A stretch of DNA of 64,000 nucleotides from Phytophthora hibernalis. Its lineage: Eukaryota > Oomycota > Peronosporomycetes > Peronosporales > Peronosporaceae. Where the stretch lies: NCBI GenBank assembly GCA_012656075.1, contig JAAKBF010000042.1:310001-374000 (forward strand), given 5' to 3'. The first letter of the stretch is position 1. Each line of letters starts with the position of its first letter. The notes under the pieces were generated by a model that saw only the letters and a list, made by a program, of their open reading frames with translations, was not told where the DNA came from and searched no databases. The translations under genes were made by a program, and so were the position numbers. Positions 19,895 through 30,479 of the stretch are shown in pieces.

Positions 19895-21349
19895 ATGGGC
19901 GCTGGAGCATCGACCAAGGCTTTGGACGAGTTTGAGGCAGCTTTGAAGAGCTCAGATGCTACAGGAAAGTTAATGGTGACAAATTGCGACTTGCTGGTTC
20001 TCCCACCAGAGATGCTCGAACGAGCTAGTCACCTCAAGGAGTTGAGACTGGAACACGCCAAGTTGAAACAGCTACCTGCCAGCTTCGGATGCCTCGTGCT
20101 ACTCGAGTAGGCATCAGCAATACCTTGTTGTTCATACTGATTGGGCTAATGAATGACTTTTGTTTTACGTTTCGTCTGTAGACGACTGTCCCTTGCAGGA
20201 AATGAATTGGAGATGCTTCCGCTGTCGTTCCATCAGCTAAAGCGGTTGGAGGAGCTTGATCTTAGCTGCAACGCACTGCGTTCATTATTGGGGAACTTCT
20301 GCGACCTTGGCGCTTTGCGGCGTCTTTTTGTCTACGACAATGCTCTACGGAAATTACCTCGCGAATTCGGCGCGTTGGCTTCTCTCGAGATGATCGACAT
20401 ACACAACAACGCGCTGCGCAAGCTACCGAAATCATTTCCCTGTCTGGCTCAATTGTCCTGTCTTGATGTGAGTCGTAACAAGCTGCGAAAACTGCCTGAA
20501 GCGTTTGGGAATCTCAGCGCGCTTCGTAATTGCAACCTTGGTCGAAACGCGCTAAGTGAACTGCCTGAACTATTTGGAATGCTTGGACATCTCCAAGTTC
20601 TGGGCCTGCAGTACAATGCGTTGTACAAGCTTCCGACCTCGTTCGCAGATCTGACGAGCCTAACGAATCTGTCGCTCACTGGGAACCGAATTGAATGCTT
20701 CCCTGGACCTCAGCTCGGTGCGCTCAAAGCGTTGATCACACTGACGTACGCGGAAAACAGACTTCGACAGTGGCAACCAGGCGAGAAAGGCAGTGTCCTT
20801 GAAGAATCCTCACTGGAAAAAGACGACGAAGTCAGCAATGAAGCAGAGATCATGGATGATGTCGAAATGGTTTCTAGCAACCCGCTTGCTGGTCTAGAGA
20901 GCGTCCAGTATCTCGATTTGAGCGACAACGCGCTTGTATCTCTTCCAACACGCGGCTGGACGAGTCTTGAAGCACTTTTGCACTTGAAACTTGCACGCAA
21001 TCGCCTGCACACACTTCCCATGGAAGTTGGACGCTTGCCAAAGCTGCAGCGTCTTGATATTGCTGGAAACAAGCTCATGACATTGCCAAAATCCCTGTTC
21101 AGCAATAAATCACTTGCCGTTCTCGACGCCCAGGAGAATGCACTTCATGAATTGCCAGATAATGTTGGTGAGTGCGAGTCTCTCGCTCGACTTGTATTAA
21201 CGCGGAACCGAGACTTGCGTGGTCTACCTGCGAGCGTATGCCGCATTTCGCGTCTCCAAGAGCTTCGTGTAGACAAATCTTGCTTCCTGGGGCTGGACGA
21301 TGAGGTAACTGCGTTTTGTCGAGCAATTTTCTTCTTCTCAGCCGAGTAG
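19895..21349 (+). CDS. Leucine-rich repeat protein, intact copy (2 exons)
   Basis: Exons are 19895-20106 and 20182-21349, 459 residues, with the splice joining LLE to RLSLAGNELEML. The N-terminus MGAGASTK fits an N-myristoylation signal (Gly2, Ser6), suggesting membrane attachment. About 14 repeats of the 23-residue LxxLxLxxNxLxxLPxxF type follow, as in the SHOC-2/PIRL group of intracellular Ras-group LRR proteins. An acidic insertion (residues about 280-305, EKDDEVSNEAEIMDDVEM) interrupts the array. No kinase or other domain is attached. The stop overlaps the 3' end of the convergent ankyrin gene by 12 bp. A frameshifted second copy lies at 24531-25984. A signalling scaffold role is inferred. 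Confidence 0.88.
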
Positions 21350-22235
21350 CGTCCTCATTTGGGTCGGTGGAACAGTACCGAACGGCTGATGGGCTTCCAG
21401 TAGAACAAGAATTTCTCGTTGGACTGGACTTGGTGATTGTCCTGATGGAGGGAGAAGACTTGCCAATTGCAGTGCAGTGAGGCCGTCGCCATCTCGGATG
21501 TCGAAGAGAGTTGTTGTTGCAAGTAGAAGTCGAACACAGCGCTCGTGACCTGCAAATACAGCGATGTGGAGAGGAGATCGCCGTAGATGATGCGTCTGAA
21601 GCGTTGGGTCAGCACCGCATTGAAGCAGGAGATCGAGTATATCGGCATGGCCTTGACTTGCCGCAATATGAAGCGGTGTGAGTGCGTCGTCCGAAACATC
21701 CAGACGTGCGTTTACATCTGCGTCGGAGAGTAGCAGCTCTTCAACTGCGTTAAGATGTCCGCCTCGAGTTGCCAGGTGAAGTGCACGCCAACCTCCAGCT
21801 CGAGGTGCTTCCAAGATCACTGAGCGTTTATCTACGTCCTGAAGGTCCTTGATGTCGGGGTTAAGGAGACAGCGTACAGCAGTAGCACCCCAAGCATCGC
21901 AGCACAATGTAGAGCTGTCCATCCATCCTGCAGTACACCACGACAGAATCATTAGTTTTGCAACGATAGTGGAAGCGATTCACGATTTCTGTGCTCACAC
22001 TGTCGGTACCGGTGAGGTCCAAGCCAACTTGTCGTAAGCCTTGAACGAGTGCTGGATGAAGCTCGTGTTGCGCCGCGCAAAGTCCGTGAAGGACAAGAGG
22101 TTTAGCACAAGAGTTGACCATTGCACTCCTCGGAACGAAGTTGCGAGAGCGACCGCAGCACTGGCAAACGCATTTATCATCAGCGGCTTCATCGCCCTCG
22201 TTTGTCTTCCAGCACACAAAGCATCCCCATTTCAT
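21338..22235 (-). CDS. RanBP2-type zinc finger plus ankyrin repeat protein (copy 1)
   Basis: The start MKWGCFVCWKTNEGDE, followed by KCVCQCCGRS, has the W-x-C...N...C-x2-C layout of a RanBP2-type zinc finger. The C-terminal two thirds are ankyrin repeats (GGWRALHLATRGGHLNAVEE; LTPLHIAASQGHADILDLLL; RRSPLHIAVFAGHERCVRLL). The first ankyrin repeat (DGWTALHCAAMLG, then ATAVRCLLN) is split by a frame break at CCCC 21888-21891, and another base is missing near 21929. Adding both gives 299 codons plus stop. Alternatively, a 37-nt GT-AG intron would restore a frame but destroy the ankyrin consensus. It converges on the LRR gene with a 12-bp overlap. A protein-interaction or ubiquitin-related role is possible but unproven. 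Confidence 0.75.
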
Positions 22236-22441
22236 CGCAGCGACTGAGCTGGTAGCAACAGTAGGCTCACAAACGAAGACAAGGAGCTCCAGAACGCGCA
22301 AATTTAGCACTCAGTGCATGGGAAGCTGGGCTTCCACATGCTTAACATTTACATCCTTTGAGTGTTTCTTCGATGCTTGAAGCCTCCAACGCCTCCCCTT
22401 CAGGACTCAACAGAAACAACTCCTCCCGCTGTTTCTGGCTC

Positions 22442-23400
22442 TTAGACAAGCTCATCCACCGCTGTGGGCGTCTGCGCCTCGAACGACGCGTGCGTCTGTT
22501 TGTACATGTCCACAAGGTGCTGGCCACTCGTAGTAGGCTGGTATCTGGCCGGGTTCTCGGCACTCACGCAGCTCGGGAAGCACTCGACTTGGCACGTGAA
22601 GTTGGGCTCATAGAAGAACGGGACCGAGTAGCGTTCCTTACCCGACACGTTCACCACTCGATGGAGCGTGGACTTGAAGCTGCCGTTCGTGAACCTCTCG
22701 GCCATGTCGCCAATGTTCACCACAAAGGCGTCTTCCCGTGGGGGTACGTCGACCCACTCATCCTCGTGGAAGATCTGCAGTCCTCCAGTCATATCTGTGG
22801 ACAGTAACGTAATGAGTCCGTAGTCCGTGTGTGCTCCAGCACCAAAGACACCCGCAGACACGTCCGACTTCTCCGGGGCGTAGTGCAGCAGCCTCAGCGC
22901 CGCCATGGGCTTGTCGAACATACCAGGAGCGTCGAACGCTCCTTCTGGCCTGCAGCCTCCGCAAAGAGCCTGGCCACCTTGAAGCCCAGCTCACACATGA
23001 CTGCGTGGTACGTTTCCATCGTCTCTTGGAACGTGGGGAACGTGGCGACGTCCGGGAAGACGTTGGGGCCGTGCAGAGGCAGCTGCATCTCTTCACTGTC
23101 CAGAGGCACGTGGCGGCAGATGTAGTAGCCCTCCTTCGTGTCTCCTCTGCTCTGCACTGTGGGGTCCAGCGTCTCCTCGTTAAGTAACGTGTATCCTCTC
23201 ATGTATTTGTTAGCGAGCACTTTACGTTTCTCTTCTATTGGTTGGTGGAAGAAACTCTCCATCTCCTTGTACACTTGGGTCTGTAGTTGGGAGGACACGT
23301 CGTGGTTCACGAGGTAGAAGAAGCTCACGTCTGTACAGGCGCGACGCAGCTGCTCGGCTGCCTTTGGGCTGGCGAAATCCACTTCTGGGACGTGCACCAT
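22442..23400 (-). CDS. 2-oxoglutarate/Fe(II) oxygenase, isopenicillin N synthase-like (one frameshift)
   Basis: This is a 2OG-Fe(II) dioxygenase of the plant/fungal IPNS-like superfamily. The N-terminal DIOX_N part (MVHVPEVDFASPKAAEQLRR; FFYLVNHDVSSQ) is followed by the double-stranded beta helix with HTDYGLITLL (metal-binding His and Asp), TLHRVVN (second His) and ERYSVPFFYEPN (Arg-x-Ser binding 2OG). The frame breaks near 22936-22941 between QKER and FDAPGMFDKP; one added base gives 319 codons plus stop. The start at 23400 follows directly after a likely 5' UTR acceptor-like TTTTAG. The gene is single copy and sits between the arms of the inverted duplication. The substrate cannot be read from sequence. 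Confidence 0.85.
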
Positions 23401-23644
23401 TCTAAAAGAGTAAAGACTTGAGCTCTTGGACGCAAATTGAAGACTGACGTACTTCGAGAGGATGCGGAGACCGAGGGGGATGGGCGCGTTCTGGTGGTGC
23501 AATCTGATTGGTGAGGGAGCTGCGCGTCATGGCTACATCTTTCAAGTTGAAGTTGACATTATAACATGGCTACATTGCGTTTTTAGGGGTGCATTGGGTA
23601 CTAAATTTATGTGTACGCGACCTGCTAGCAGCTACAATTGCTGC

Positions 23645-24542
23645 GATGAAATGGGAATGCTTTGTGTGCTGGAAGACAAACGAGGGCGATGAAGCCGCTG
23701 ATGATAAATGCGTTTGCCAGTGCTGTGGTCGCTCTCGCAACTTCGTTCCGAGGAGTGCAATGGTCAACTCTTGTGCTAAACCTCTTGTCCTTCACGGACT
23801 TTGCGCGGCGCAACACGAGCTTCATCCAGCACTCGTTCAAGGCTTACGACAAGTTGGCTTGGACCTCACCGGTACCGACAGTGTGAGCACAGAAATCGTG
23901 AATCGCTTCCACTATCGTTGCAAAACTAATGATTCTGTCGTGGTGTACTGCAGGATGGATGGACAGCTCTACATTGTGCTGCGATGCTTGGGGTGCTACT
24001 GCTGTACGCTGTCTCCTTAACCCCGACATCAAGGACCTTCAGGACGTAGATAAACGCTCAGTGATCTTGGAAGCACCTCGAGCTGGAGGTTGGCGTGCAC
24101 TTCACCTGGCAACTCGAGGCGGACATCTTAACGCAGTTGAAGAGCTGCTACTCTCCGACGCAGATGTAAACGCACGTCTGGATGTTTCGGACGACGCACT
24201 CACACCGCTTCATATTGCGGCAAGTCAAGGCCATGCCGATATACTCGATCTCCTGCTTCAATGCGGTGCTGACCCAACGCTTCAGACGCATCATCTACGG
24301 CGATCTCCTCTCCACATCGCTGTATTTGCAGGTCACGAGCGCTGTGTTCGACTTCTACTTGCAACAACAACTCTCTTCGACATCCGAGATGGCGACGGCC
24401 TCACTGCACTGCAATTGGCAAGTCTTCTCCTCCATCAGGACAATCACCAAGTCCAGTCCAACGAGAAATTCTTGTTCTACTGGAAGCCCATCAGCCGTTC
24501 GGTACTGTTCCACCGACCCAAATGAGGACGCTACTCGGCTGA
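23645..24542 (+). CDS. RanBP2-type zinc finger plus ankyrin protein, copy 2 (frameshifted)
   Basis: This is nearly identical to the gene at 21338-22235, including the same first-repeat frame break at GGGG 23990-23993. In addition a base is missing near 24430 (CTCCTCC where copy 1 has CTCCCTCC). The last ankyrin-derived segment LASLLPPSGQSPSPVQREIL of copy 1 is therefore replaced here by LLHQDNHQVQSNEKF. The shared break argues that it predates the duplication or is a systematic base-call effect. The copy-specific break makes this the weaker copy. Confidence 0.6.
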
Positions 24543-25984
24543 GAAGAAGAAAATTGCTCGACAAAACGCAGTTACCTCATCGTCCAGCCCCAGGAAGCAA
24601 GATTTGTCTACACGAAGCTCTTGGAGACGCGAAATGCGGCATACGCTCGCAGGTAGACCACGCAAGTCTCGGTTCCGCGTTAATACAAGTCGAGCGAGAG
24701 ACTCGCACTCACCAACATTATCTGGCAATTCATGAAGTGCATTCTCCTGGGCGTCGAGAACGGCAAGTGATTTATTGCTGAACAGGGATTTTGGCAATGT
24801 CATGAGCTTGTTTCCAGCAATATCAAGACGCTGCAGCTTTGGCAAGCGTCCAACTTCCATGGGAAGTGTGTGCAGGCGATTGCGTGCAAGTTTCAAGTGC
24901 AAAAGTGCTTCAAGACTCGTCCAGCCGCGTGTTGGAAGAGATACAAGCGCGTTGTCGCTCAAATCGAGATACTGGACGCTCTCTAGACCAGCAAGCGGGT
25001 TGCTAGAAACCATTTCGACATCATCCATGATCTCTGCTTCATTGCTGACTTCGTCGTCTTTTCCAGTGAGGATTCTTCAAGGACACTGCCTTTCTCGCCT
25101 GGTTGCCACTGTCGAAGTCTGTTTTCCGCGTACGTCAGTGTGATCAACGCTTTGAGCGCACCGAGCTGAGGTCCAGGGAAGCATTCAATTCGGTTCCCAG
25201 TGAGCGACAGATTCGTTAGGCTCGTCAGATCTGCGAACGAGGTCGGAAGCTTGTACAACGCATTGTACTGCAGGCCCAGAACTTGGAGATGTCCAAGCAT
25301 TCCAAATAGTTCAGGCAGTTCACTTAGCGCGTTTCGACCAAGGTTGCAATTACGAAGCGCGCTGAGATTCCCAAACGCTTCAGGCAGTTTTCGCAGCTTG
25401 TTACGACTCACATCAAGACAGGACAATTGAGCCAGACAGGGAAATGATTTCGGTAGCTTGCGCAGCGCGTTGTTGTGTATGTCGATCATCTCGAGAGAAG
25501 CCAACGCGCCGAATTCGCGAGGTAATTTCCGTAGAGCATTGTCGTAGACAAAAAGACGCCGCAAAGCGCCAAGGTCGCAGAAGTTCCCCAATAATGAACG
25601 CAGTGCGTTGCAGCTAAGATCAAGCTCCTCCAACCGCTTTAGCTGATGGAACGACAGCGGAAGCATCTCCAATTCATTTCCTGCAAGGGACAGTCGTCTA
25701 CAGACGAAACGTAAAACAAAAGTCATTCATTAGCCCAATCAGTATGAACAACAAGGTATTGCTGATGCCTACTCGAGTAGCACGAGGCATCCGAAGCTGG
25801 CAGGTAGCTGTTTCAACTTGGCGTGTTCCAGTCTCAACTCCTTGAGGTGACTAGCTTGTTCGAGCATCTCTGGTGGGAGAACCAGCAAGTCGCAATTTGT
25901 CACCATTAACTTTCCTGTAGCATCTGAGCTCTTCAAAGCTGCCTCAAACTCGTCCAAAGCCTTGGTCGATGCTCCAGCGCCCAT
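24531..25984 (-). CDS. Leucine-rich repeat protein, copy 2 (frameshifted)
   Basis: Exon 1 is 25984-25773 and exon 2 starts near 25697. The intron and almost every codon match the intact copy at 19895-21349. One A is missing in the run near 25063, so the frame is lost in the acidic insertion (after SSLEK) and the last six repeats are read in a second frame (starting near MDDVEMVSSN). The upstream sequence differs completely from copy 1, so this copy has a different promoter, if any. Confidence 0.65.
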
Positions 25985-26053
25985 TTTGTTTGTTATGAGC
26001 GTATAGCAACCGACGTCTTGTTCACTACCTGTTTTAGTATTCCAAAGAGGTTT

Positions 26054-26533
26054 TTATCCAAGAACTTCAGCTTCATCCCAACAAAAAATAATACGCGCTC
26101 CTTGTTGGTCCGGTGTCGTATGTTGAAATAGTTGGTAGTGGCTAGGAATGAGCCGAGAACGCACCTTGAACAGCCAACGCGTCAAGTCAACCAGTACGAT
26201 ACCTCGAACTCTAAATGTAGTGACATCCTCTTGCATGTTGTGTCCTGTAATCCGTTTTGCCATTACGGAACTATTCCCAGCACGCTTCTCTTTACCACAT
26301 TGAGCAGAACATTGCTCCGTCATTTCGTTCCCAGTTGATAATGCGGCCTGGAATTTCACCAGGGAAGGTTGGCTGGGGGAGGAGTTCGACGTTGAAACCA
26401 CAAGCATATCATCGCCGACCAATGCAGTTCTGTATAATTCGAGTCGTGGTTTATCAGCTACCAATGTTCGTGGTCCGATGCTGGTAAAGCCAATCTCAGC
26501 ACCAGAACTGCCGACGGAGTTGACCAAAATCAT
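26054..26533 (-). CDS. Hypothetical 159-residue protein, doubtful
   Basis: An uninterrupted frame lies in the 560-bp gap between the inverted duplication and the WLGC gene, starting only 15 bp from the divergent WLGC start. No domain, signal peptide or membrane segment is visible. It contains a few Cys and ordinary composition. It may simply be the open 5' flank of the WLGC gene. Confidence 0.2.
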   Translation of the reverse strand: MILVNSVGSSGAEIGFTSIGPRTLVADKPRLELYRTALVGDDMLVVSTSNSSPSQPSLVKFQAALSTGNEMTEQCSAQCGKEKRAGNSSVMAKRITGHNMQEDVTTFRVRGIVLVDLTRWLFKVRSRLIPSHYQLFQHTTPDQQGARIIFCWDEAEVLG

Positions 26534-26548
26534 CGCGGGGGAGGCTCA

Positions 26549-28970
26549 ATGAGCAGACCGAGCATCAATCGAAGCTCGACTATAAGGCGCCTAAGTGCTG
26601 GCATTTCTGCCAGTCTCATCCCTTCGGCTCAAACGAAGTCCATATCTCTCCAGCTTCTGTTCGCAACAGTGATCTGTATCTGTCTGACATGGACAATCTG
26701 GCTTTTGTTCCTCAATGTGGCTCCAAACTATACGGTGAACCGGGTCATGAATACTGAGAATTTTGACAATGGTGTCTTCTGGCTGTTTGTTGAGCCCCCA
26801 CCATCACTTCTTTCGTTATCTGTAGCTGGTTTGACTGTTGTTGGTGTTGGATACATCGCCATTCTCGTCAAAATGGTCCTTCGTCCAAAGCAGGTGCGCC
26901 AAGCACCACGATCTTCCTCCGCTGACATTAAACCTACGAAAAGGTTTTCCGACAGAGTAAGCACTGCGGATCAAATAGCGAAAAGAGTGACCTCGTCAGC
27001 ACAACTCGTCGTCGCATTCGCGACGAAAGATAGTGTACCACGCCGGTTTGCTGTAAGTGGAACTCCGAATAGTTTTCACAAAGCTGGAGTGTGCTAACAA
27101 ATGGTTTTGCTCGTGCTATGGTAGAAGCTGGGGATGAAGTTCGGCGATTTAGCCTTGAAACAGTTTTACTTGTCCAGATTTTAGAAGCCGGGTCTCCCAC
27201 ACCAATTGTCGTCATTTTGACAGTCATCATCGCCTCAAATGCGCTAGTTTGCGCTATGACCATGTTTATTCCATACAAGCGGATAGGCTTGGTGGAGACT
27301 CTGAACGATCTCATGTACGAAACTTGCAATCTTCATTTTACTTGGACTACGATATTAACTCAAAATACTGTGATTGTGGCAGGTTTGACCTTCTTATCGC
27401 TGTTGGCTGCCCTATGCTGGTGTTGATCTACTGCCTTTCGACATTTAACTTTCCGCGCGACAAGTTTGCCATCAACCATGAAGTTTTCCCTCCTGGATGG
27501 TTTGAACAGCAAGCTAGTGTCGTTGCCGACCCCACTCAAACCGCTGTCATTTACAAGAGCTTAAAATCTTTGCGCATCAGTTCTGCGCTCGACTTTTCGC
27601 GCGGATGGGGGTTCACGCAACTTTATTTCTGCGTCTACGTCAGCTAGTACAGCTCATTCAAGACTCACGAAAACAGAAAAACCGCGTGTATCCTAGTCGT
27701 CATCGCCCAGCTGCCGTATTTTTCGTTGTATTTGCTGTTCTACTGCTGGTTTTCGTGGAGGAGAGCGTACGCACATCAACAATTGCGTGCGATTCGCATC
27801 CGGAGTGTGTCGTTCATGCACGTCGATGGACATTTCTGGATAGCGGATCTCTTACGCAATGTCCGTGCTTAATGATGATCGACCGTGACATCGCACCCAA
27901 GACGTACGCAGAATGGGAACAACCTTATAATGTGACGGAAAAGGTGGCCCAACTTGCAAGTACGGGAGATCTCCAGACACTTCAGCTGACAAATCGCTTC
28001 TTACCGGTGCTACCAGAAGAGCTACGGAGATGCACTGAGATGAGGCACCTGTACGTTTTACTGTGCTGCTCTAGAACCAAATAGGCAAACTAACGACTTT
28101 ACTTTGTAGGACGCTGGAGTACACTCACACACAGACACTACCCGACTGGGTTAAGGAGTTCACGAAACTCGAATTCCTGTATGTGTAATCTGTGGTGAAG
28201 GTGAATCTCCTAGAATTCTAACTAAACTCTGTGTTGATGCGTCTTGAACAGCCATCTCGAAAGCAAATTCACCAGCCCTTTCGTTGTGCTGCCTGACGAT
28301 ATGTTTACAGACATGTCGTCGCTGACTTTTATTCATTTTGCGGCGTTTATCCCGATGAAGCGTCTACCATCCTTCGAAGGGCTCACAAATCTCAAGTCGC
28401 TAACTTTGGCCGTCTTCTTGATGCTGGAGAAACTCCTGCTTTTGACAGTCTTCATCGACTCGAGCGGTTGTTAATCACATGTGTAACTTCTCTCGAAAAT
28501 CTGCCAGATTTTGCTCCGATCAGCAAACTGAAATCGTTGATATTAACCGATCGAGGCACGTGGTGCTGCAACGGATTTCTAGGCGAGTGCAATCTTCAGC
28601 ACCCGATGTGTCAAGTTCATCCGCTCTGGGGACTCCTGCTGCTATGTGTTTAGCTTCAAATCGTGTCAAGGCTACCCCTGAAACGCTGGCACTTATTGCA
28701 AAATACCCAGAGAACGTGTGTACAGGTTTGCTACTACCGGGTTCACTAGAGGGTCCTCCTACTCCAGCAACGATGAATCCATGCAATGGAACGCTCTACC
28801 GACAATGTTTTGACCCCAGTGGCGTGGAATCGATGTGCTACAATGCGAGGTTCATGGGTATCGCTTGTGACACAAATCCATTTCCCATTAAGATGCGACG
28901 GCATCAGATCGCACGGGGTGTTGGTGATCCCTGCAATCCTGAGTATGAAGCTTGGCTAGGATGCCAGTGA
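26549..28970 (+). CDS. WLGC-domain leucine-rich membrane protein (5 exons, 4 frameshifts)
   Basis: This is an oomycete-specific family named for its C-terminal WLGC motif, seen here as the last residues (EYEAWLGCQ). Exons are 26549-27052, 27125-27314, 27383-28050, 28110-28178 and 28252-28970; all introns are GT-AG with matching phase. Membrane segments: LLFATVICICLTWTIWLLFL, LLSLSVAGLTVVGVGYIAIL, PTPIVVILTVIIASNALVCA, LIAVGCPMLVLIYCL and VFFVVFAVLLLVFVEE. An extracellular Cys-containing LRR region follows (LQTLQLTNRFLPVLPEELRR; LKSLILTDRGTWCCNGFLG) and a Cys-rich end. Frames break at TTTT 27179-27182, 27594-27597 and 28440-28443 and at GGGG 28628-28631. Adding one base at each gives exactly 717 codons plus stop, so the gene is probably intact. 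Confidence 0.82.
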
Positions 28971-29559
28971 GGAGAAAATTATCACTAGTTTAGTCGCTCT
29001 GGTATTGGGACGACGCAAAACAAAAGGCAAAGCTAGGTAACGACAGTTTAGTATTTTATGTACAAATTAGTTCAACAAATTGAGTTTGATAACCCTCCAC
29101 AGAATATAATTTGCAGTCAAAAAGAGGTCATTCATGCCAAAGAAACAACATTTACAAGTCCGTGTCTCAAAAGAGAACACCGTCAAGGTCATAAAATCGG
29201 CTGAAAAAGCCTTTTCGGAGTGCTTTCATTGTCTAGGTTGTACATCTTGTGAAATGTTTTGCTTAAGTGCGAAAGTTTGAAAAGTGGCACAGTACTGGTC
29301 CATTTACTTTACAGTCACACCTCCCTATCCGATACCCGTTTGGAAGCGGCTGAAGATCTTTTTCATTTAAAGAACGGTAAATATCGCGCCCATGTATTCA
29401 AAACATGAATTACCCCGATATCAGTCTTTGTGTTGCCCATGGCACCAAATACATTACACAGCCATTTAAAATACATTTCATGCCGTTTTCTGCACTGTCC
29501 AATTTTTTCGGAGGACGACTGCCCATGCTCGAGTACATCAAGCGTGCTCGTCATCTCGT
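28971..29559. other. Intergenic, AT-rich, no gene seen
   Basis: This holds the 3' flank of the WLGC gene. A possible left edge of the gypsy element lies near 29540 but no LTR could be recognised. Confidence 0.4.
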
Positions 29560-29562
29560 GTC

Positions 29563-30440
29563 ATGCGTGACGGTGAGGCCGATATACATGACGACGTAAG
29601 TCCACGTTTGAACGCTGGCTACCAGTGTTTCTATCTGACGCGAAAGACGCCGAACACGTTGGAAGAGGCCTTCACGGTAGCACTCCGCGAAGGCTACAGC
29701 GTGAGAGCATCGCACGCATTCGACTTTTCCCGTCCTCTAGCTCCAGCTGAACCAGAGCCGACACCAATCGATATCGATGCCATTCAACGACAGTACGGCG
29801 GCCGACGGGAGCCGACGTCTTTCCAACGGTCATCCTACTCATTTTCAACGCGCGGATCGCGTCCGATGCGATACTTACGCCTGTAGTGGCGAAAATCACG
29901 ATAGAGCGCGATGTCGCCGTACCCAAAACGGCGACACCCATACTGGGCGTGGAAGGAGTGAAGGATCTCTGGTGACAGATCCTCCTCTTAGTCCTCCTGT
30001 GTTGCCCGCACATCTGTTTGCCACCACCTCCGGCAGCGACTCGAGACTGATCATACTCCGTCTCCACGTTGAAGGCGCTCAGCGTTCGAATCGCGCTCTG
30101 CTGGACTCGGGCGCGACAAACAACTTCATTCACGCCGATTGTCTGTTGATGTTGCCGACGGACATGCGTGTTCGCAAAGACCCGGTGATATGATCGTTAC
30201 GTATGCTGACGGTAAGCCGCGCGGCTGCCCCGGCGCTCGGTCAACTTCGCGTACGAGTTCGACGGCTTCGCCGCATCGGATAGTATCCTCGTCATTGAAC
30301 TTGGAGGCTCCTTCGATTGCGTCTTCGGGATGCCGTGGCTCGCTTGCCACCAGCCAACCATCGACTGATTGACACGCACTGTCCACCCCCGCGACATCGA
30401 TGTGAATGCGGTGTTGGCCCAACCGTTGGCCACATGTTGC
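29563..30440 (+). pseudogene. gypsy gag C-terminus and protease
   Basis: The gag end reads ADIHDDVSPRLNAGYQ and TPNTLEEAFTVALREGYSVR. A degraded CCHC-like knuckle (YACSGENHDRARC) comes next, then the retropepsin active site ALLDSGATNNFI. The region after the protease, FDCVFGMPWLACHQPTID, is typical of Ty3/gypsy elements. The protease is interrupted by frameshifts near 30185 and 30240. Confidence 0.8.
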
Positions 30441-30479
30441 AGCCAAGGATCGCGACTCCATGACCACACCCAAACATGA

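Larger units (their letters stand above)
19892..22320 (+). repeat. Left arm of a large inverted duplication
   Basis: About 2.4 kb carrying the LRR gene and the convergent ankyrin gene. It matches the reverse complement of 23595-25987 almost base for base. The outer end is sharp: similarity starts about 3 bp upstream of the LRR ATG (AAAATGGGCGCTGGAGC) and stops abruptly outward. The inner end fades over about 80 bp upstream of the ankyrin start, where a gap of some 25 bp separates the arms. Differences seen include one substitution in LRR exon 1 and single-base length changes in homopolymers. Confidence 0.93.
23595..25987 (-). repeat. Right arm of the large inverted duplication
   Basis: This is the reverse complement of 19892-22320. 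The outer boundary is at the copied LRR ATG (25984..25982); beyond it no similarity to the left flank is seen. Compared with the left arm, this arm has one base fewer at AAAA/AAAAA in LRR exon 2 (near 25063) and one fewer in the G run of the ankyrin 3' end (near 24430). Both changes truncate frames. Confidence 0.93.

Noticed and set aside
22342..22441. Extra C-terminal exon of the oxygenase
   Set aside because: The frame downstream of the stop at 22442 has no oxygenase similarity and overlaps the ankyrin upstream region.
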